From positions 26,532 through 90,531 of the forward strand of contig QHYI01000104.1 of the NCBI GenBank assembly GCA_003223245.1: a stretch of DNA of 64,000 bases. Direction: 5' to 3'. Both the position numbers and the translations under genes were made by a program. The stretch comes from Acidobacteriota bacterium. Lineage in GTDB: Bacteria > Acidobacteriota > Terriglobia > Acidiferrales > UBA7541. The notes beneath the pieces were generated by a model, which did not search any database, was not told the DNA's origin, and was given only the letters and a program-made list of their open reading frames with translations. Below, in pieces: positions 9,519 to 18,810 of the stretch; within the stretch, counting starts at the first letter, position 1, and each line of letters begins with the position of its first letter.

Positions 9519-10823
9519 ATGAGAAGGCTTGGAATCTACGTGCAGGTGCCCTTCTGCCAGACGAAGTGCACCTATTGCAATTTTCATACGGGGGTGGTGG
9601 CGAAGGAACGGTTTGCGCCGTATGTGGAGGCCTTGTGCAGGGAGATTCGGGGGCATAGGGAGTTGTTGAAGGCGGCGGGAGTGGTGTGGGGAAGCGGCCC
9701 ATCGAAGCTCCGGGTGAACCAGTGGCCCCTGGAAGCTCGGGATAAACCAGTGGCCCCTGGACGCTCGGAGACAGCGAGTGGCGAGAGCGACGGGGCGCAA
9801 TTTTTCGTCGATACGGTTTACTTTGGAGGCGGGACACCCAGTTTGTTGGAGGCGGAGCAGTTGCAGAGAATTTTGCAGGCGATTCGGGACGCGTTCGCGA
9901 CGAAAGGATCGGGCAGCGTTGAAGTGGACGGGGGCTGCCACGGAGGGTTTGCAGAGGTGACCCTGGAGGCGGACCCGGAAACGGTGGAAGAAGGAAAAGC
10001 GGCGGCCTGGGCGCGGGCCGGAATCCACCGCGTGAGTTTTGGGGTGCAGTCGTTTTCGGACGAGGAGTTGAAGGCGGCGGGACGGATGCATCGGCGGGCG
10101 GACATTTACCGCGCCGTGCCGATTCTGCGCGCGGCGGGAATTCGGAATATCAGCTTCGATCTGATTTCGGGATTGCCGCACCAGACGAAGGAGAGTTGGC
10201 AGCAATCGCTGGAAGAACTGATCGCGCTCGCGCCGGAACACGTCTCCGTGTATATGCTGGAGGTGGATGAAGGAAGCCGGTTGGGCAAAGAGTTGCTAGC
10301 CGGAGGGACGCGCTATAGCGCTCGAGCCGTCCCGAGCGAAGATCAAATGGCGGAGTTTTACGAAATGGCGAAGGAGGCGCTGGAGGCAGCGGGCTACCGG
10401 CACTATGAGATTTCGAATTGGGCGAGGCCGGGTTTTGAATCGAAGCACAATTTGAAGTACTGGCGGCGCGAGCCATACCTCGGATTTGGGGCGGGCGCAC
10501 ATTCGTTCTCGGGGAAGCAGCGTTGGGCGAATGCGCACGATCGGGCGGTGTATGTCGATGCGATCGCGCGCGGACGATTGCGCGTGGAACAGTTGGAGGA
10601 TGTGAGTGCGGAGCAAGCGCTCGAGGAAGAGCTGTTTTTGGGATTGCGGCAATTGCAGGGAATTGACGTGCGGCGGATTGAGATGGAATACGGAGTCGCG
10701 ATAAGCGAGCGATTTGAACCGCTGGCTGCGGCGGGATTGGTGGAACGAGAAGGAGACGTTGTGAGGCTCACCGAGCGGAAATTAAGCGTGTCGAATGAAG
10801 TGTTTGTGGAACTGATGAAGTAA
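9519..10823 (+). CDS. hemW: HemW-like radical SAM protein (coproporphyrinogen oxidase-like)
   Basis: The product has the radical SAM 4Fe-4S motif CQTKCTYC at residues 13-20 (CxxxCxxC) preceded by IYVQVPF. It continues with DTVYFGGGTPSLL, FGVQSFSDEELKAAGR, HYEISNWARPG and the C-terminal HemN_C domain, which ends FVELMK. HemW proteins are heme chaperones rather than true oxidases. At 434 residues it is longer than usual because of an insertion at about residues 55-95, partly coded by two 28-bp tandem repeats, and a second short insertion near 135-147 (GSVEVDGGCHGGFA). Both keep the frame. Only unrelated genes flank it. Confidence 0.88.
   Translation: MRRLGIYVQVPFCQTKCTYCNFHTGVVAKERFAPYVEALCREIRGHRELLKAAGVVWGSGPSKLRVNQWPLEARDKPVAPGRSETASGESDGAQFFVDTVYFGGGTPSLLEAEQLQRILQAIRDAFATKGSGSVEVDGGCHGGFAEVTLEADPETVEEGKAAAWARAGIHRVSFGVQSFSDEELKAAGRMHRRADIYRAVPILRAAGIRNISFDLISGLPHQTKESWQQSLEELIALAPEHVSVYMLEVDEGSRLGKELLAGGTRYSARAVPSEDQMAEFYEMAKEALEAAGYRHYEISNWARPGFESKHNLKYWRREPYLGFGAGAHSFSGKQRWANAHDRAVYVDAIARGRLRVEQLEDVSAEQALEEELFLGLRQLQGIDVRRIEMEYGVAISERFEPLAAAGLVEREGDVVRLTERKLSVSNEVFVELMK
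9707..9762 (+). repeat. Two tandem 28-bp repeat units inside hemW
   Basis: Unit 1 (9707-9734) and unit 2 (9735-9762) differ at 4 of 28 positions. Both contain the core AGTGGCCCCTGGA followed one base later by GCTCGG. The same core recurs at 46188-46200 in another gene. The units lie in the region of the protein that has no counterpart in ordinary HemW sequences. Confidence 0.75.
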
Positions 10824-10918
10824 AGAAGTAAGGTGTAAGGAAAATAGAAGAGGCAAGAAAAGCGTAACGCGGAAAAACGCTTCGGACAGACGGGCTTGGC
10901 AGACAAGGGGAAGACAAG

Positions 10919-11987
10919 ATGAGTTACACGGTGGCGAAAGGGAATCAGCGGGTGGATCCTGACGAAGCGAAGTTGACCGGGAAAGCCCTGGAAGGCGTCG
11001 TGGATTTGCGCAGCGACACGGTGACGCGGCCGACCGCGGAAATGCGGCAGGCGATGTCGAGAAGCGCGCGGCGGAAATTTTTGGGAGGAAGCCGCGCTGT
11101 TTGTTCCCACCGGGTGCATGGGGAATCTGATTTCGGTCAAGATTTGGACGCATCACGGCAGCGAAGTGATTTGCGAAGAGCGCAGCCACGTGAATTTATA
11201 CGAATTGGCCTCGATGTCGGCGATTGCAGGATGTATGCCGCGGGTGGTGCGGGGCGAAGACGGGATTTTGACCTGGGAAGAGATCAAAGCAGCGATCCGG
11301 CCGAAGATTTATTACGACTCACAGACAGCATTGATTGCCTTGGAAAACACAAGCAACATGGCCGGCGGGACGGTGTATCCGACCGATCGCGTGAACGAGA
11401 TTTGCGACCGCGCGCATGACATGGGGCTAAAGGTGCACCTGGACGGGGCGCGAATTTTCAATGCGGCGACAGCGCTGGGCGACCATGTTGCGGTGATGAC
11501 GAAAAAAGTGGATTCGGTGATGTTTTGCTTGTCGAAGGGGCTGGGCGCGCCGGTGGGCTCGATGGTCGCAGGCTCGAAGGCGTTCATCGAGAAGGCGCGA
11601 ATTTATCGCAAGATGTTTGGCGGAGGGATGCGGCAGGCGGGAGTGATTGCCGCGGCGGGTCTGATTGCGTTGGAGAAGTCGCCCGCGCGGCTGCACGTTG
11701 ATCATGAAAATGCGAAATTGCTGGCGGAAGGCATTGCAAAAATCCCGGGGTTGCAGATCGATCCACAGAAGGTGCGGTCGAACATTGTGATTTTTGACTG
11801 CGCGGCGACGGGGATGACGGCGGTGGAATTGTGCGATGCGGTGCACCCGCACGGCGTGTGGGCGCAGGATACAGCGCCTTATTTGGTGCGCGTGGTGACG
11901 CATTGCGATGTGGACCGCGCGGGCTGCGAGCGAGCGTTGGCGGTGCTGAAGGAAGTGGTGACGAAGAAGAGAAATGCCGGGGCATGA
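10919..11987 (+). pseudogene. Low-specificity L-threonine aldolase, broken
   Basis: The first 45 codons read well in one frame (VDLRSDTVTRPTAEMRQAM). From about 11088 to the stop at 11987 the product reads in another (EEAALFVPTGCMGNLISV onward), including the PLP-lysine region FCLSKGLGAPVGSM and a normal C terminus. Between them two lesions are visible. About 19 codons that should hold the GDDVYGEDP-type motif are missing near 11056. A G is also missing near 11083-11090, where GGGAGGAAGCC should be GGGAGGGAAGCC. An internal ATG at 11118 could start a fragment, but it would lack the N-terminal PLP-site residues. It is probably inactive unless the sequence is wrong. Confidence 0.75.
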
Positions 11988-12056
11988 AATTGCTACGAGC
12001 AAGGGTTACCGACAGCATCCTTAACGCGCTCCAGTGCTGAAACTGAGGTGTTGTTT

Positions 12057-12083
12057 CAACACAGAGGACACAGAGAAGAAGGG
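12057..12083. repeat. Dispersed intergenic repeat (ACAGAGGACACAGAG type), copy 2
   Basis: The segment carries ACACAGAGGACACAGAG followed by AAGAAGGG. Its last bases act as the only purine-rich stretch upstream of the M2 peptidase start codon at 12089, so the repeat may supply the ribosome site. A related copy is at 7053-7086. Confidence 0.45.
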
Positions 12084-12088
12084 CGGGC

Positions 12089-13948
12089 ATGCGATTGATA
12101 CGAGTAGTGATTTGTGGGATTGCGCTGACGTGTTTGTTGGTTGGGGAGGCCGCAAAGAGCGGGCGCGCACCACATGCGAACCCGCCAAACAGGGATGGAA
12201 GCAAGGCAGCGCCAACCGGGGAAGAAGCAGAGAAATACATCGAAAATGCCGAGAAAGAGCTATTTGACCTGGGCGTGAAGGCCTCGCGGGCGTCGTGGGT
12301 GCAAGAGAATTTCATTACTGAGGATACGGAAAAAATCGCGGCGGATGCGAACGAGGTATTGAATACCGCAAGCACGAAATACGCGAAGGAAGCACATCGG
12401 TTTGACGGATTGACGCTGGCGCCGGAACTGGGGCGGAAGCGCTTGCTGCTGGAATTGGCAACGGGATTTCCCGCGCCGGATGATCCGAAAGCCCAAAAAG
12501 AACTGGCGGGGATACTGGCGTCACTCGATGGCGATTATGGAAAGGGGAAGTGGTGCCCGGAGGGCGAAAAAGGAAAGTGTTTGGACGTCACGGCCGTAGA
12601 AAAATTGATGGCCGAGAGCCGCGATCCGGACGAATTGAAGCGGGCGTGGGTAGGATGGCATGCGATTGGGGCGCCGATGCGGCAGCGCTATGCGCGGATG
12701 GTGGAATTGGGAAATGCGGGCGCTCGGGAGTTGGGGTACGCGGACGTCGGAGTGCTGTGGCGTTCGAACTACGACATGCCGCCGGAGGATTTTGCGAAGG
12801 AAGAAGACCGGCTGTGGGAACAGTTGAAGCCGCTGTATCTGTCGCTTCATGCGTACGTGCGCGGACAATTGCGGAAAAAATATGGCAAGGAGCTGCTGCC
12901 GGCCGACGGGCCGATTCCCGCGCATTTGCTAGGGAATATTTGGGCCCAGGAGTGGAACAACGTTTATTCGCTGACGGATTCGCCGATGCCGCCGCGAAGC
13001 TATGACCTGACGAAAATTTTGCAGGAGAGGAAAACCGATGCGCGCGGCATGGTGAAGTACGGGGAGAACTTCTTCGTCTCGCTGGGATTTGCGCCATTGC
13101 CACAGACGTTTTGGGATCGCTCGCTGTTCACTAAGCCGGAGGACCGCGATGTGGTGTGTCACGCGAGCGCGTGGGACGTGGATTCGAAAGAGGATTTGCG
13201 GATCAAAATGTGCATCCAGATTCGCGAAGAGGACTTTCGGACAATACACCACGAGCTGGGACACAACTTTTATCAGCGCGCTTACATGGATCAGCCGCCG
13301 CTGTTTCAGGGCAGCGCGAACGACGGATTTCACGAGGCGGTAGGAGACACGATCGCGCTTTCGGTGACACCGGAATACTTGAAAAAAATTGGATTGATTG
13401 AGACCGTGCCGGCGGCTTCGGGAGACATCGATTACTTGCTGCAGCAGGCGCTGGAAAAAGTGGCGTTCCTGCCGTTTGGCTTGCTGGTGGACAAATGGCG
13501 GTGGGAAGTGTTTAGCGGACAAGTCAAGCCGGAGAATTACAACAAGGCGTGGTGGGAGCTGAGAAGAAAATATCAGGGGATAGCGCCGCCGGTCGCGCGG
13601 TCGGAGGGGGACTTTGATCCGGGAGCGAAATACCACGTTCCCGCAAATGTGCCGTACGCGAGATATTTTCTGGCGCGCATTCTGCAGTTTCAGTTCCAAC
13701 GCGCGCTGTGCAAGGAAGCTGGAATTACCGGGCCGCTCGACCGCTGTTCGATTTACGGAAACAAGACGGCGGGAGAAAGATTGCATCAGATGCTTTCGAT
13801 GGGACAAAGCAGGCCGTGGCAGGAGGCACTGGAAGCGTTGACCGGACAAAAACAGATGGATGCGACGGCGCTGGCGGATTATTTTGCGCCGCTGAAAGCG
13901 TGGCTAGACGAACAGAATAAGGCGAAGGGTTATCCCGTGGGGTGGTAG
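12089..13948 (+). CDS. Peptidase M2 family dipeptidyl carboxypeptidase (ACE-like)
   Basis: The 619-residue protein is a bacterial relative of angiotensin-converting enzyme, a zinc dipeptidyl carboxypeptidase. The first 22 residues form a signal peptide (MRLIRVVICGIALTCLLVG), so it acts outside the cytoplasm. The zinc motif is HELGH at residues 388-392, with the third ligand Glu in FHEAVGDT about 25 residues later. The block TKPEDRDVVCHASAWD upstream and NVPYARYFLARILQFQFQ downstream are typical of M2. The start is the ATG before the signal peptide. It faces a convergent gene across a 148-base gap. Confidence 0.92.
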   Translation: MRLIRVVICGIALTCLLVGEAAKSGRAPHANPPNRDGSKAAPTGEEAEKYIENAEKELFDLGVKASRASWVQENFITEDTEKIAADANEVLNTASTKYAKEAHRFDGLTLAPELGRKRLLLELATGFPAPDDPKAQKELAGILASLDGDYGKGKWCPEGEKGKCLDVTAVEKLMAESRDPDELKRAWVGWHAIGAPMRQRYARMVELGNAGARELGYADVGVLWRSNYDMPPEDFAKEEDRLWEQLKPLYLSLHAYVRGQLRKKYGKELLPADGPIPAHLLGNIWAQEWNNVYSLTDSPMPPRSYDLTKILQERKTDARGMVKYGENFFVSLGFAPLPQTFWDRSLFTKPEDRDVVCHASAWDVDSKEDLRIKMCIQIREEDFRTIHHELGHNFYQRAYMDQPPLFQGSANDGFHEAVGDTIALSVTPEYLKKIGLIETVPAASGDIDYLLQQALEKVAFLPFGLLVDKWRWEVFSGQVKPENYNKAWWELRRKYQGIAPPVARSEGDFDPGAKYHVPANVPYARYFLARILQFQFQRALCKEAGITGPLDRCSIYGNKTAGERLHQMLSMGQSRPWQEALEALTGQKQMDATALADYFAPLKAWLDEQNKAKGYPVGW

Positions 13949-14096
13949 TGCGAGAGTTGTCAGCCTTCCGTGTTCAGTTCTCAGGAGAAGCCCTGAGATT
14001 TGCGAATCGAGGATCGAGGCCATTCGAAGCGGGGCGCGTCTGAGTAATTTAGTTCTTTCTGACGAACAACTCACCACTGAGAACCGGGAACTCTTT

Positions 14097-15860
14097 TCAG
14101 GCGAGGGGGCCGGGATGCTTGAGGTAGCGATCGACGATGGCGTCGGCGGCGCGGTAAACGAAGGCGAGAACCGTGGGAGTGGGATTGGCGGAAGCGTTTT
14201 GCGGAAACGTCGAGCCGCCCAGGATGAAGAGATTGGGGAGTTGCCAGTGCTGCAAATAGGGAGAGACCACCGAGTGGGCGGGTGAGTCACCCATGATCGT
14301 GCCGCCTTGGATATGCGTGGAGTTGTAATGTGTGGCGTCGTAAGAGTGTAAGCCTGGAAAAGGATTGATCTCACGCGCGCCCATGGCGCGGGCGACTTGG
14401 ACGGCGATTGGTGTGGCGAAGGCGGCCATTTTGCGTTCGTTGTCGCGCCAGTCAAGAGTGAGACGGAGAAGCGGGTCGCCGAGAGCGTCTTTGTAAACGG
14501 GGTCGAGGTCCATGAAATTCGTTTTATAGGCGAGATGCTCCCCAGCGAATCCAATGGTTGCCGTGCGGTCATAGCAGGAGATTGCAGCTTTCTTCCATTC
14601 TGATCCCCAAGTCGCTTTGATGGAATTTGGCAGCACCCCAAAGGCACCGATGGGCTGAAAGCCATAGCCACGGGCCCCGAAATAACCGCCACGCATGAAA
14701 TTCAGCCCGGAGCGATCGAGATCGTCGCGGTCGAAATCGCTGAAGAGGACTCCCGCCGAGCCCGATCCCATGAAGCGGTTAAGCGGCCGGTCGAAAAAAG
14801 CGGTGGCGGCTCCAACAGTGACCTGGTGCGTGAGATTGCTGCCAACAGTGCCGCGGCCTGTGGCAGGATCGTAGGGTTCACCAATGCCGGAGAGCAAAAG
14901 AAAGCGCGTGTTATTGAACGTCCAGGAAGCGAGAAAGACGAGAGAAGCGGGCTGGAAGATTTCATCGCCTGAGGAGGCCACGTAGCTCACGCCGCGAGCG
15001 GCAGCAGGTTTCGAGACGGCGTCAAAGAGGATGCGGCGGACCCAGGCTCCGGCGCGCAAAGTAACGTTGCTGCGCTTCTCAATGACCGGCAGTAGAAGAT
15101 TGGTGGGCTGCGCTTTTGCGCCGACCATGCAGCCGAAGCGGGCGCAGAAACCACAATAGGTGCAGCCGCCGCGAGAAATGCCATCCGGATTGGTGTACGT
15201 CTGGCTGATGTTCGCGGAGGGGGCGGGATAAGGATGGTAGCCGAGCGATTTTGCTGCGTCGCGAAATAGTACGGAGAAGTAGGGCATTTTTGTGGGCGGC
15301 GTGGGATACGCTTCGCTGCGCCAGCCTTCGAAGATGTTGCCGCCGTCCAGCAGCTTGCCGCGGATGTTGCCTGCCTGCCCCGAAGTCCCCAGCAGCTTGT
15401 CCACGCGAGTGTAGTAGGGCTCGAGTTCGTTGTAGGTGATGCCCCAATCGCGAACGGCATGGCTTTCAGGCAGAGCGTTGGCGCCGTACTTTTCCGAAGT
15501 TTTCGTGAGCAACTCAAAACAATCGGGAAGGAAGCGGGGAACCTGAGCGTTCCAATGCTCACCAGAGCCGCCGACGCCAGAACCGGGCAGAAAGGCTCCG
15601 TGCTGGCGAAGAGGAAGGGCGCGGCGCGCGGCATCGTGGCGAAGCGTGACGGTCTCTTTGGAGAGGTCCTGCATCATGCGAAAACGAATGGCGTAGTCCA
15701 GTTCATCCATGTCCGTGGAATAATCGGAGGCCCGGCGGGAAGGGCCGCGTTCGAGAACGACGATGTTGAGCGAGGTGCGCTGGGCAAGCTCTTTGGCCAT
15801 GAGCAGGCCAGCCCAGCCGCCGCCGACGATGACGGCGTCAACCGCAGGAAGCGTCTTCAC
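14097..15860 (-). CDS. GMC family FAD-dependent oxidoreductase, catalytic subunit
   Basis: The 587-residue flavoprotein opens with the dinucleotide fold VDAVIVGGGWAGLLMAKEL and ends with the GMC active-site pair HYNSTHIQGG (near 508) and FPQNASANPTPT. It would oxidise a sugar or alcohol. Near residues 229-244 there is a cysteine cluster, GGCTYCGFCARFGC. In FAD-glucose dehydrogenases a similar cysteine set binds a 3Fe-4S cluster for electron transfer, which is inferred here. The gene starts inside the end of its partner (ATGA overlap, 15857-15860), a two-subunit arrangement like gluconate or glucose dehydrogenase. No cytochrome c subunit gene is adjacent. Confidence 0.9.
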   Translation of the reverse strand: MKTLPAVDAVIVGGGWAGLLMAKELAQRTSLNIVVLERGPSRRASDYSTDMDELDYAIRFRMMQDLSKETVTLRHDAARRALPLRQHGAFLPGSGVGGSGEHWNAQVPRFLPDCFELLTKTSEKYGANALPESHAVRDWGITYNELEPYYTRVDKLLGTSGQAGNIRGKLLDGGNIFEGWRSEAYPTPPTKMPYFSVLFRDAAKSLGYHPYPAPSANISQTYTNPDGISRGGCTYCGFCARFGCMVGAKAQPTNLLLPVIEKRSNVTLRAGAWVRRILFDAVSKPAAARGVSYVASSGDEIFQPASLVFLASWTFNNTRFLLLSGIGEPYDPATGRGTVGSNLTHQVTVGAATAFFDRPLNRFMGSGSAGVLFSDFDRDDLDRSGLNFMRGGYFGARGYGFQPIGAFGVLPNSIKATWGSEWKKAAISCYDRTATIGFAGEHLAYKTNFMDLDPVYKDALGDPLLRLTLDWRDNERKMAAFATPIAVQVARAMGAREINPFPGLHSYDATHYNSTHIQGGTIMGDSPAHSVVSPYLQHWQLPNLFILGGSTFPQNASANPTPTVLAFVYRAADAIVDRYLKHPGPLA

Positions 15861-16516
15861 GGCTCGTCCTCGCTGGGACGAACCTTTGAGCCTGTGGCTT
15901 GACGAAGACTCACGGGCTTGGGACGAAACGCCTTGCCGTAATACTTCTCGATTTCGTCAAAGTTGCTCATCCGCGGACCCGGGAAGCCGATAAGCTGCCA
16001 GCCCACCATGCCCGCGTTTCCGCCATGCAGGGGATCACAGAACATGCCTTCGATCGTGTTTTGGCGAAGCAGAGAAAAAAACATTGTGGACTCGATCTTG
16101 CGCAAGGCTTCGTCTTGCGCGGCAGGTGCGAGGAAATGAAAACCTTGCAGGCCCTTCAAACCGTCCCGGTAAATCTGCCGCGGTGTGGCGCTGCCCTGAT
16201 ACCCAAGCTCGCGAGGGGCGTCTTCAAAGGGCGGCTGAGTGTAGCGAAAGCGATCGCGGCCGTAAGGGCCGGCGAGCTGGCGGTCGATGAAAATGGCCAC
16301 GCCCGCTTCGCGAGCGCCGGGGCCGGATTCGTCGGAAGGCAAGATTCGAGATGCTGCGGCGGCAACGATAAGAGCTTCGGCTTCCGTAAAGAAACGAAGT
16401 GGGACGCGAATGGGTTTGTGCTGAGCGGAAAGCAGAGAAGCCTTGCGGTCGAGAGAATAGACCAGGAAGCCGCCGAGACTGTTGGCGGAAAGCGTGAGAA
16501 AATGACGGCGGCGCAT
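15857..16516 (-). CDS. Gluconate 2-dehydrogenase subunit 3 family protein (Tat-exported)
   Basis: The 219-residue protein matches the small subunit that accompanies GMC-type dehydrogenases and helps export and assemble the catalytic subunit. The N terminus MRRRHFLTLSANSLGGFL is a twin-arginine-like signal (RRxFL), so the folded complex would leave by the Tat route. The family core FFTEAEALIVAAAASRILPSD follows at about residue 42, and HGGNAGMVGWQLIGFPG near 167. It overlaps the catalytic gene by 4 bases. Divergent from the acyl-CoA dehydrogenase gene across a 118-base AT-rich spacer. Confidence 0.9.
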   Translation of the reverse strand: MRRRHFLTLSANSLGGFLVYSLDRKASLLSAQHKPIRVPLRFFTEAEALIVAAAASRILPSDESGPGAREAGVAIFIDRQLAGPYGRDRFRYTQPPFEDAPRELGYQGSATPRQIYRDGLKGLQGFHFLAPAAQDEALRKIESTMFFSLLRQNTIEGMFCDPLHGGNAGMVGWQLIGFPGPRMSNFDEIEKYYGKAFRPKPVSLRQATGSKVRPSEDEP

Positions 16517-16634
16517 GTGCGAAGTGTAACAGAGGAACGAAGCCGCGGCACTCGCCGGGAGCGGGCCGAGAATCGTGCTATAAATAGAATTTAGTCTAGC
16601 TATAGAAACAATACATAGTCGAAGGGGAAGAGTC

Positions 16635-17783
16635 GTGGAATTCGCGTTTACCGAAGACCAGCAGCAACTGCGGAAAAGCGTACGGGAGTTCGCGGAAGGG
16701 GAAATTGCCCCGCACGTGATGGAGTGGGACGAGGCTTCGCACTTTCCGATCGAGATTCTGCCAAAGCTCGCAGAGATGGGGTTGCTGGGAGTGATCTTCC
16801 CGGAAGAATACGGCGGCGCGGGCCTAGGTTACATCGAATATGCGCTCGTGATTGAAGAACTGGCGCGGGTAGACGGCTCGGTGGGGCTCATCGTAGCGGC
16901 GCACAATTCGTTGTGTTCGAATCACATTTTCAAGTTCGGAACGGAAGCGCAGAAGAGGAAATATCTCGTGCCGCTGGCTTCCGGGAAAGCGATTGGCGCT
17001 TGGTCGCTGACGGAGCCCGAGGCCGGCTCGGACGCAGGCGGGACGCGCACAACAGCGGTGCGCAACGGGAAGTGTTGGGTGCTGAACGGAGCGAAGACGT
17101 TCACGACAAACGGCCACTACGCGGACTATTGCGTGGCCATGGCGGTGACCGACAAATCGAAGGGCTCGCACGGAATCAGCGCGTTCATTTTGGAAAAGGG
17201 CATGCCGGGATTCAAGCCGGGAAAGAAGGAAAACAAGCTGGGCATGCGCGCAAGCGACACTTCGGAAGTCACTTTCAGCGATTGCCACGTGCCCCAGGAG
17301 AATTTGTTGGGGCCGGAAGGCGAAGGGTTTACGGGAAGCCTGAAAATCCTGGATGGCGGGCGGATTTCGATTGCGGCGTTGGCGCTGGGAATGGCCGAAG
17401 GCGCTTTGGAAGCAGCGATAAAGTACGCGAAGCAGCGGAAACAATTCGGGCAAACCATCAGCGACTTTCAGGCGGTGCAATTCCAGCTGGCAGACATGGC
17501 CACGCAAGTGGAGGCGGCGCGGCTGCTGGTGTATCAGGCCGCATGGCTTGCGGACAAAAGTGACGCGCGGTTTACGAAGGAATCGAGCATGGCAAAACTG
17601 TTCGCGAGCGAAGTGGCCGTGCGCGTGGCAAATGATTGCGTGCAAATTCACGGGGGCTACGGATTCATCAAGGACTATCCGGCGGAGAAGTACTATCGCG
17701 ACGTGAAACTGTGCACCATTGGCGAAGGCACAAGCGAGATTCAACGCCTGGTAATTGCACGACAGCTCCTTGGTAAGAAATAA
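16635..17783 (+). CDS. Acyl-CoA dehydrogenase
   Basis: The 382-residue flavoprotein has the usual family length. N-terminal helices begin [19 protein letters not shown]. The FAD/substrate blocks are [12 protein letters not shown] near 125 and [18 protein letters not shown] near 210. The C terminus has [21 protein letters not shown] and the catalytic glutamate in [17 protein letters not shown]. It would introduce a 2,3 double bond in an acyl-CoA and pass electrons to ETF. meaB follows 45 bases later, which hints at a branched or short-chain acyl-CoA feeding the methylmalonyl route. The start ATG-like GTG at 16635 is preceded by GAAGGGG. Confidence 0.95.
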   Translation: MEFAFTEDQQQLRKSVREFAEGEIAPHVMEWDEASHFPIEILPKLAEMGLLGVIFPEEYGGAGLGYIEYALVIEELARVDGSVGLIVAAHNSLCSNHIFKFGTEAQKRKYLVPLASGKAIGAWSLTEPEAGSDAGGTRTTAVRNGKCWVLNGAKTFTTNGHYADYCVAMAVTDKSKGSHGISAFILEKGMPGFKPGKKENKLGMRASDTSEVTFSDCHVPQENLLGPEGEGFTGSLKILDGGRISIAALALGMAEGALEAAIKYAKQRKQFGQTISDFQAVQFQLADMATQVEAARLLVYQAAWLADKSDARFTKESSMAKLFASEVAVRVANDCVQIHGGYGFIKDYPAEKYYRDVKLCTIGEGTSEIQRLVIARQLLGKK

Positions 17784-17828
17784 TAGGCGCGTGCATTCCG
17801 TCTCCCCGAAAAGCTCCATAGGACAAGA

Positions 17829-18797
17829 ATGACCGTGCCCAAAGTGGCTGTTGATCAATGGGCCGAACAGGTGCGCGCGGGCAACATACGCGCGCTATCT
17901 CGCGCGATCACCGCCATCGAAAATCACGCGCCGGAAGCAGAGGAGTTGTTGCGGCGGCTCTTCCCGTATACGGGCCAAGCGTATCTAACCGGCGTGACCG
18001 GCGCGCCGGGAACGGGAAAGAGCACGTTGGTGGACCGTCTGGCGGCGTTTCACCGCAAACATCAGGAACAAGTAGGTGTGATTGCCGTGGACCCGACGAG
18101 CCCGTATTCCGGCGGAGCGATTCTTGGGGATCGCATTCGCATGCAGGGGCACGCCGGCGATGCGGGCACGTTTATTCGCTCGATGGCTACGCGGGGATTT
18201 CTTGGCGGGCTGGCGGGCGCGACCGCCGAAGTGGCGCTGCTGCTGGATGCTGCGGGCAAGAAACACGTGCTCATCGAAACGGTCGGTGTGGGGCAGGATG
18301 AGATTGACATCGTGCGGCTGGCCGATTGCGTGATCGTCGTGCTCGTTCCGGGTCTTGGCGACGACATTCAGAATATGAAAGCCGGGTTGATGGAGATTGG
18401 CGACATTTTTGTGCTGAACAAGGCGGATCGCGAAGGCGCGGACCGGCTGGAGCAACAATTGCTCGCGATGCTTTCGCTCGCGATGCCCCGGGAGGGCTGG
18501 CAGCCGCCGGTGATTCGGACAGTGGCCACGGAAAACCAAGGAATCGAGGGGCTGGCCGGTGCGGTGAAGAAATTTGAAAAGCATTTTGAAGCGAGCGGCG
18601 AGCGGAAGCGCAAGCATGTGGACCATTGGAAGAAACGCTTGGTCGAACTGCTCGAATCGCGGTTGCTTGAGCGAGCGCTGGGCGGAGCGGCGGGCGAGGC
18701 AAGGTTAACGGAGTTAGCCAAGGAAGTGGCGGAGCGGAAAAAGGATCCGTTTGCTGCGGTGAATGAAATTTTGAGACGCAGCGGACTCGGGGGATAA
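17829..18797 (+). CDS. meaB: Methylmalonyl-CoA mutase-associated GTPase MeaB
   Basis: The 322-residue G3E-type P-loop GTPase protects and reloads the B12-dependent methylmalonyl-CoA mutase. The Walker A is GAPGTGKST near 57, followed by VIAVDPTSPYSGGAILGDR, then the switch GVGQDEIDIV near 155 and the base-specificity motif NKAD near 198. A C-terminal dimerisation arm is present (LTELAKEVAERKKDPFAAVNEIL, in part). The mutase genes themselves are not in the window. It lies between an acyl-CoA dehydrogenase and an MTA phosphorylase gene, 45 and 13 bases away, so one transcript is likely. Confidence 0.95.
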   Translation: MTVPKVAVDQWAEQVRAGNIRALSRAITAIENHAPEAEELLRRLFPYTGQAYLTGVTGAPGTGKSTLVDRLAAFHRKHQEQVGVIAVDPTSPYSGGAILGDRIRMQGHAGDAGTFIRSMATRGFLGGLAGATAEVALLLDAAGKKHVLIETVGVGQDEIDIVRLADCVIVVLVPGLGDDIQNMKAGLMEIGDIFVLNKADREGADRLEQQLLAMLSLAMPREGWQPPVIRTVATENQGIEGLAGAVKKFEKHFEASGERKRKHVDHWKKRLVELLESRLLERALGGAAGEARLTELAKEVAERKKDPFAAVNEILRRSGLGG

Positions 18798-18810
18798 GGA
18801 GCGGAGAAGC

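Noticed and set aside
16824-17858. A 344-codon open frame opposite the acyl-CoA dehydrogenase gene
   Set aside because: Shadow of codon bias on the opposite strand; the plus strand carries all the family motifs.
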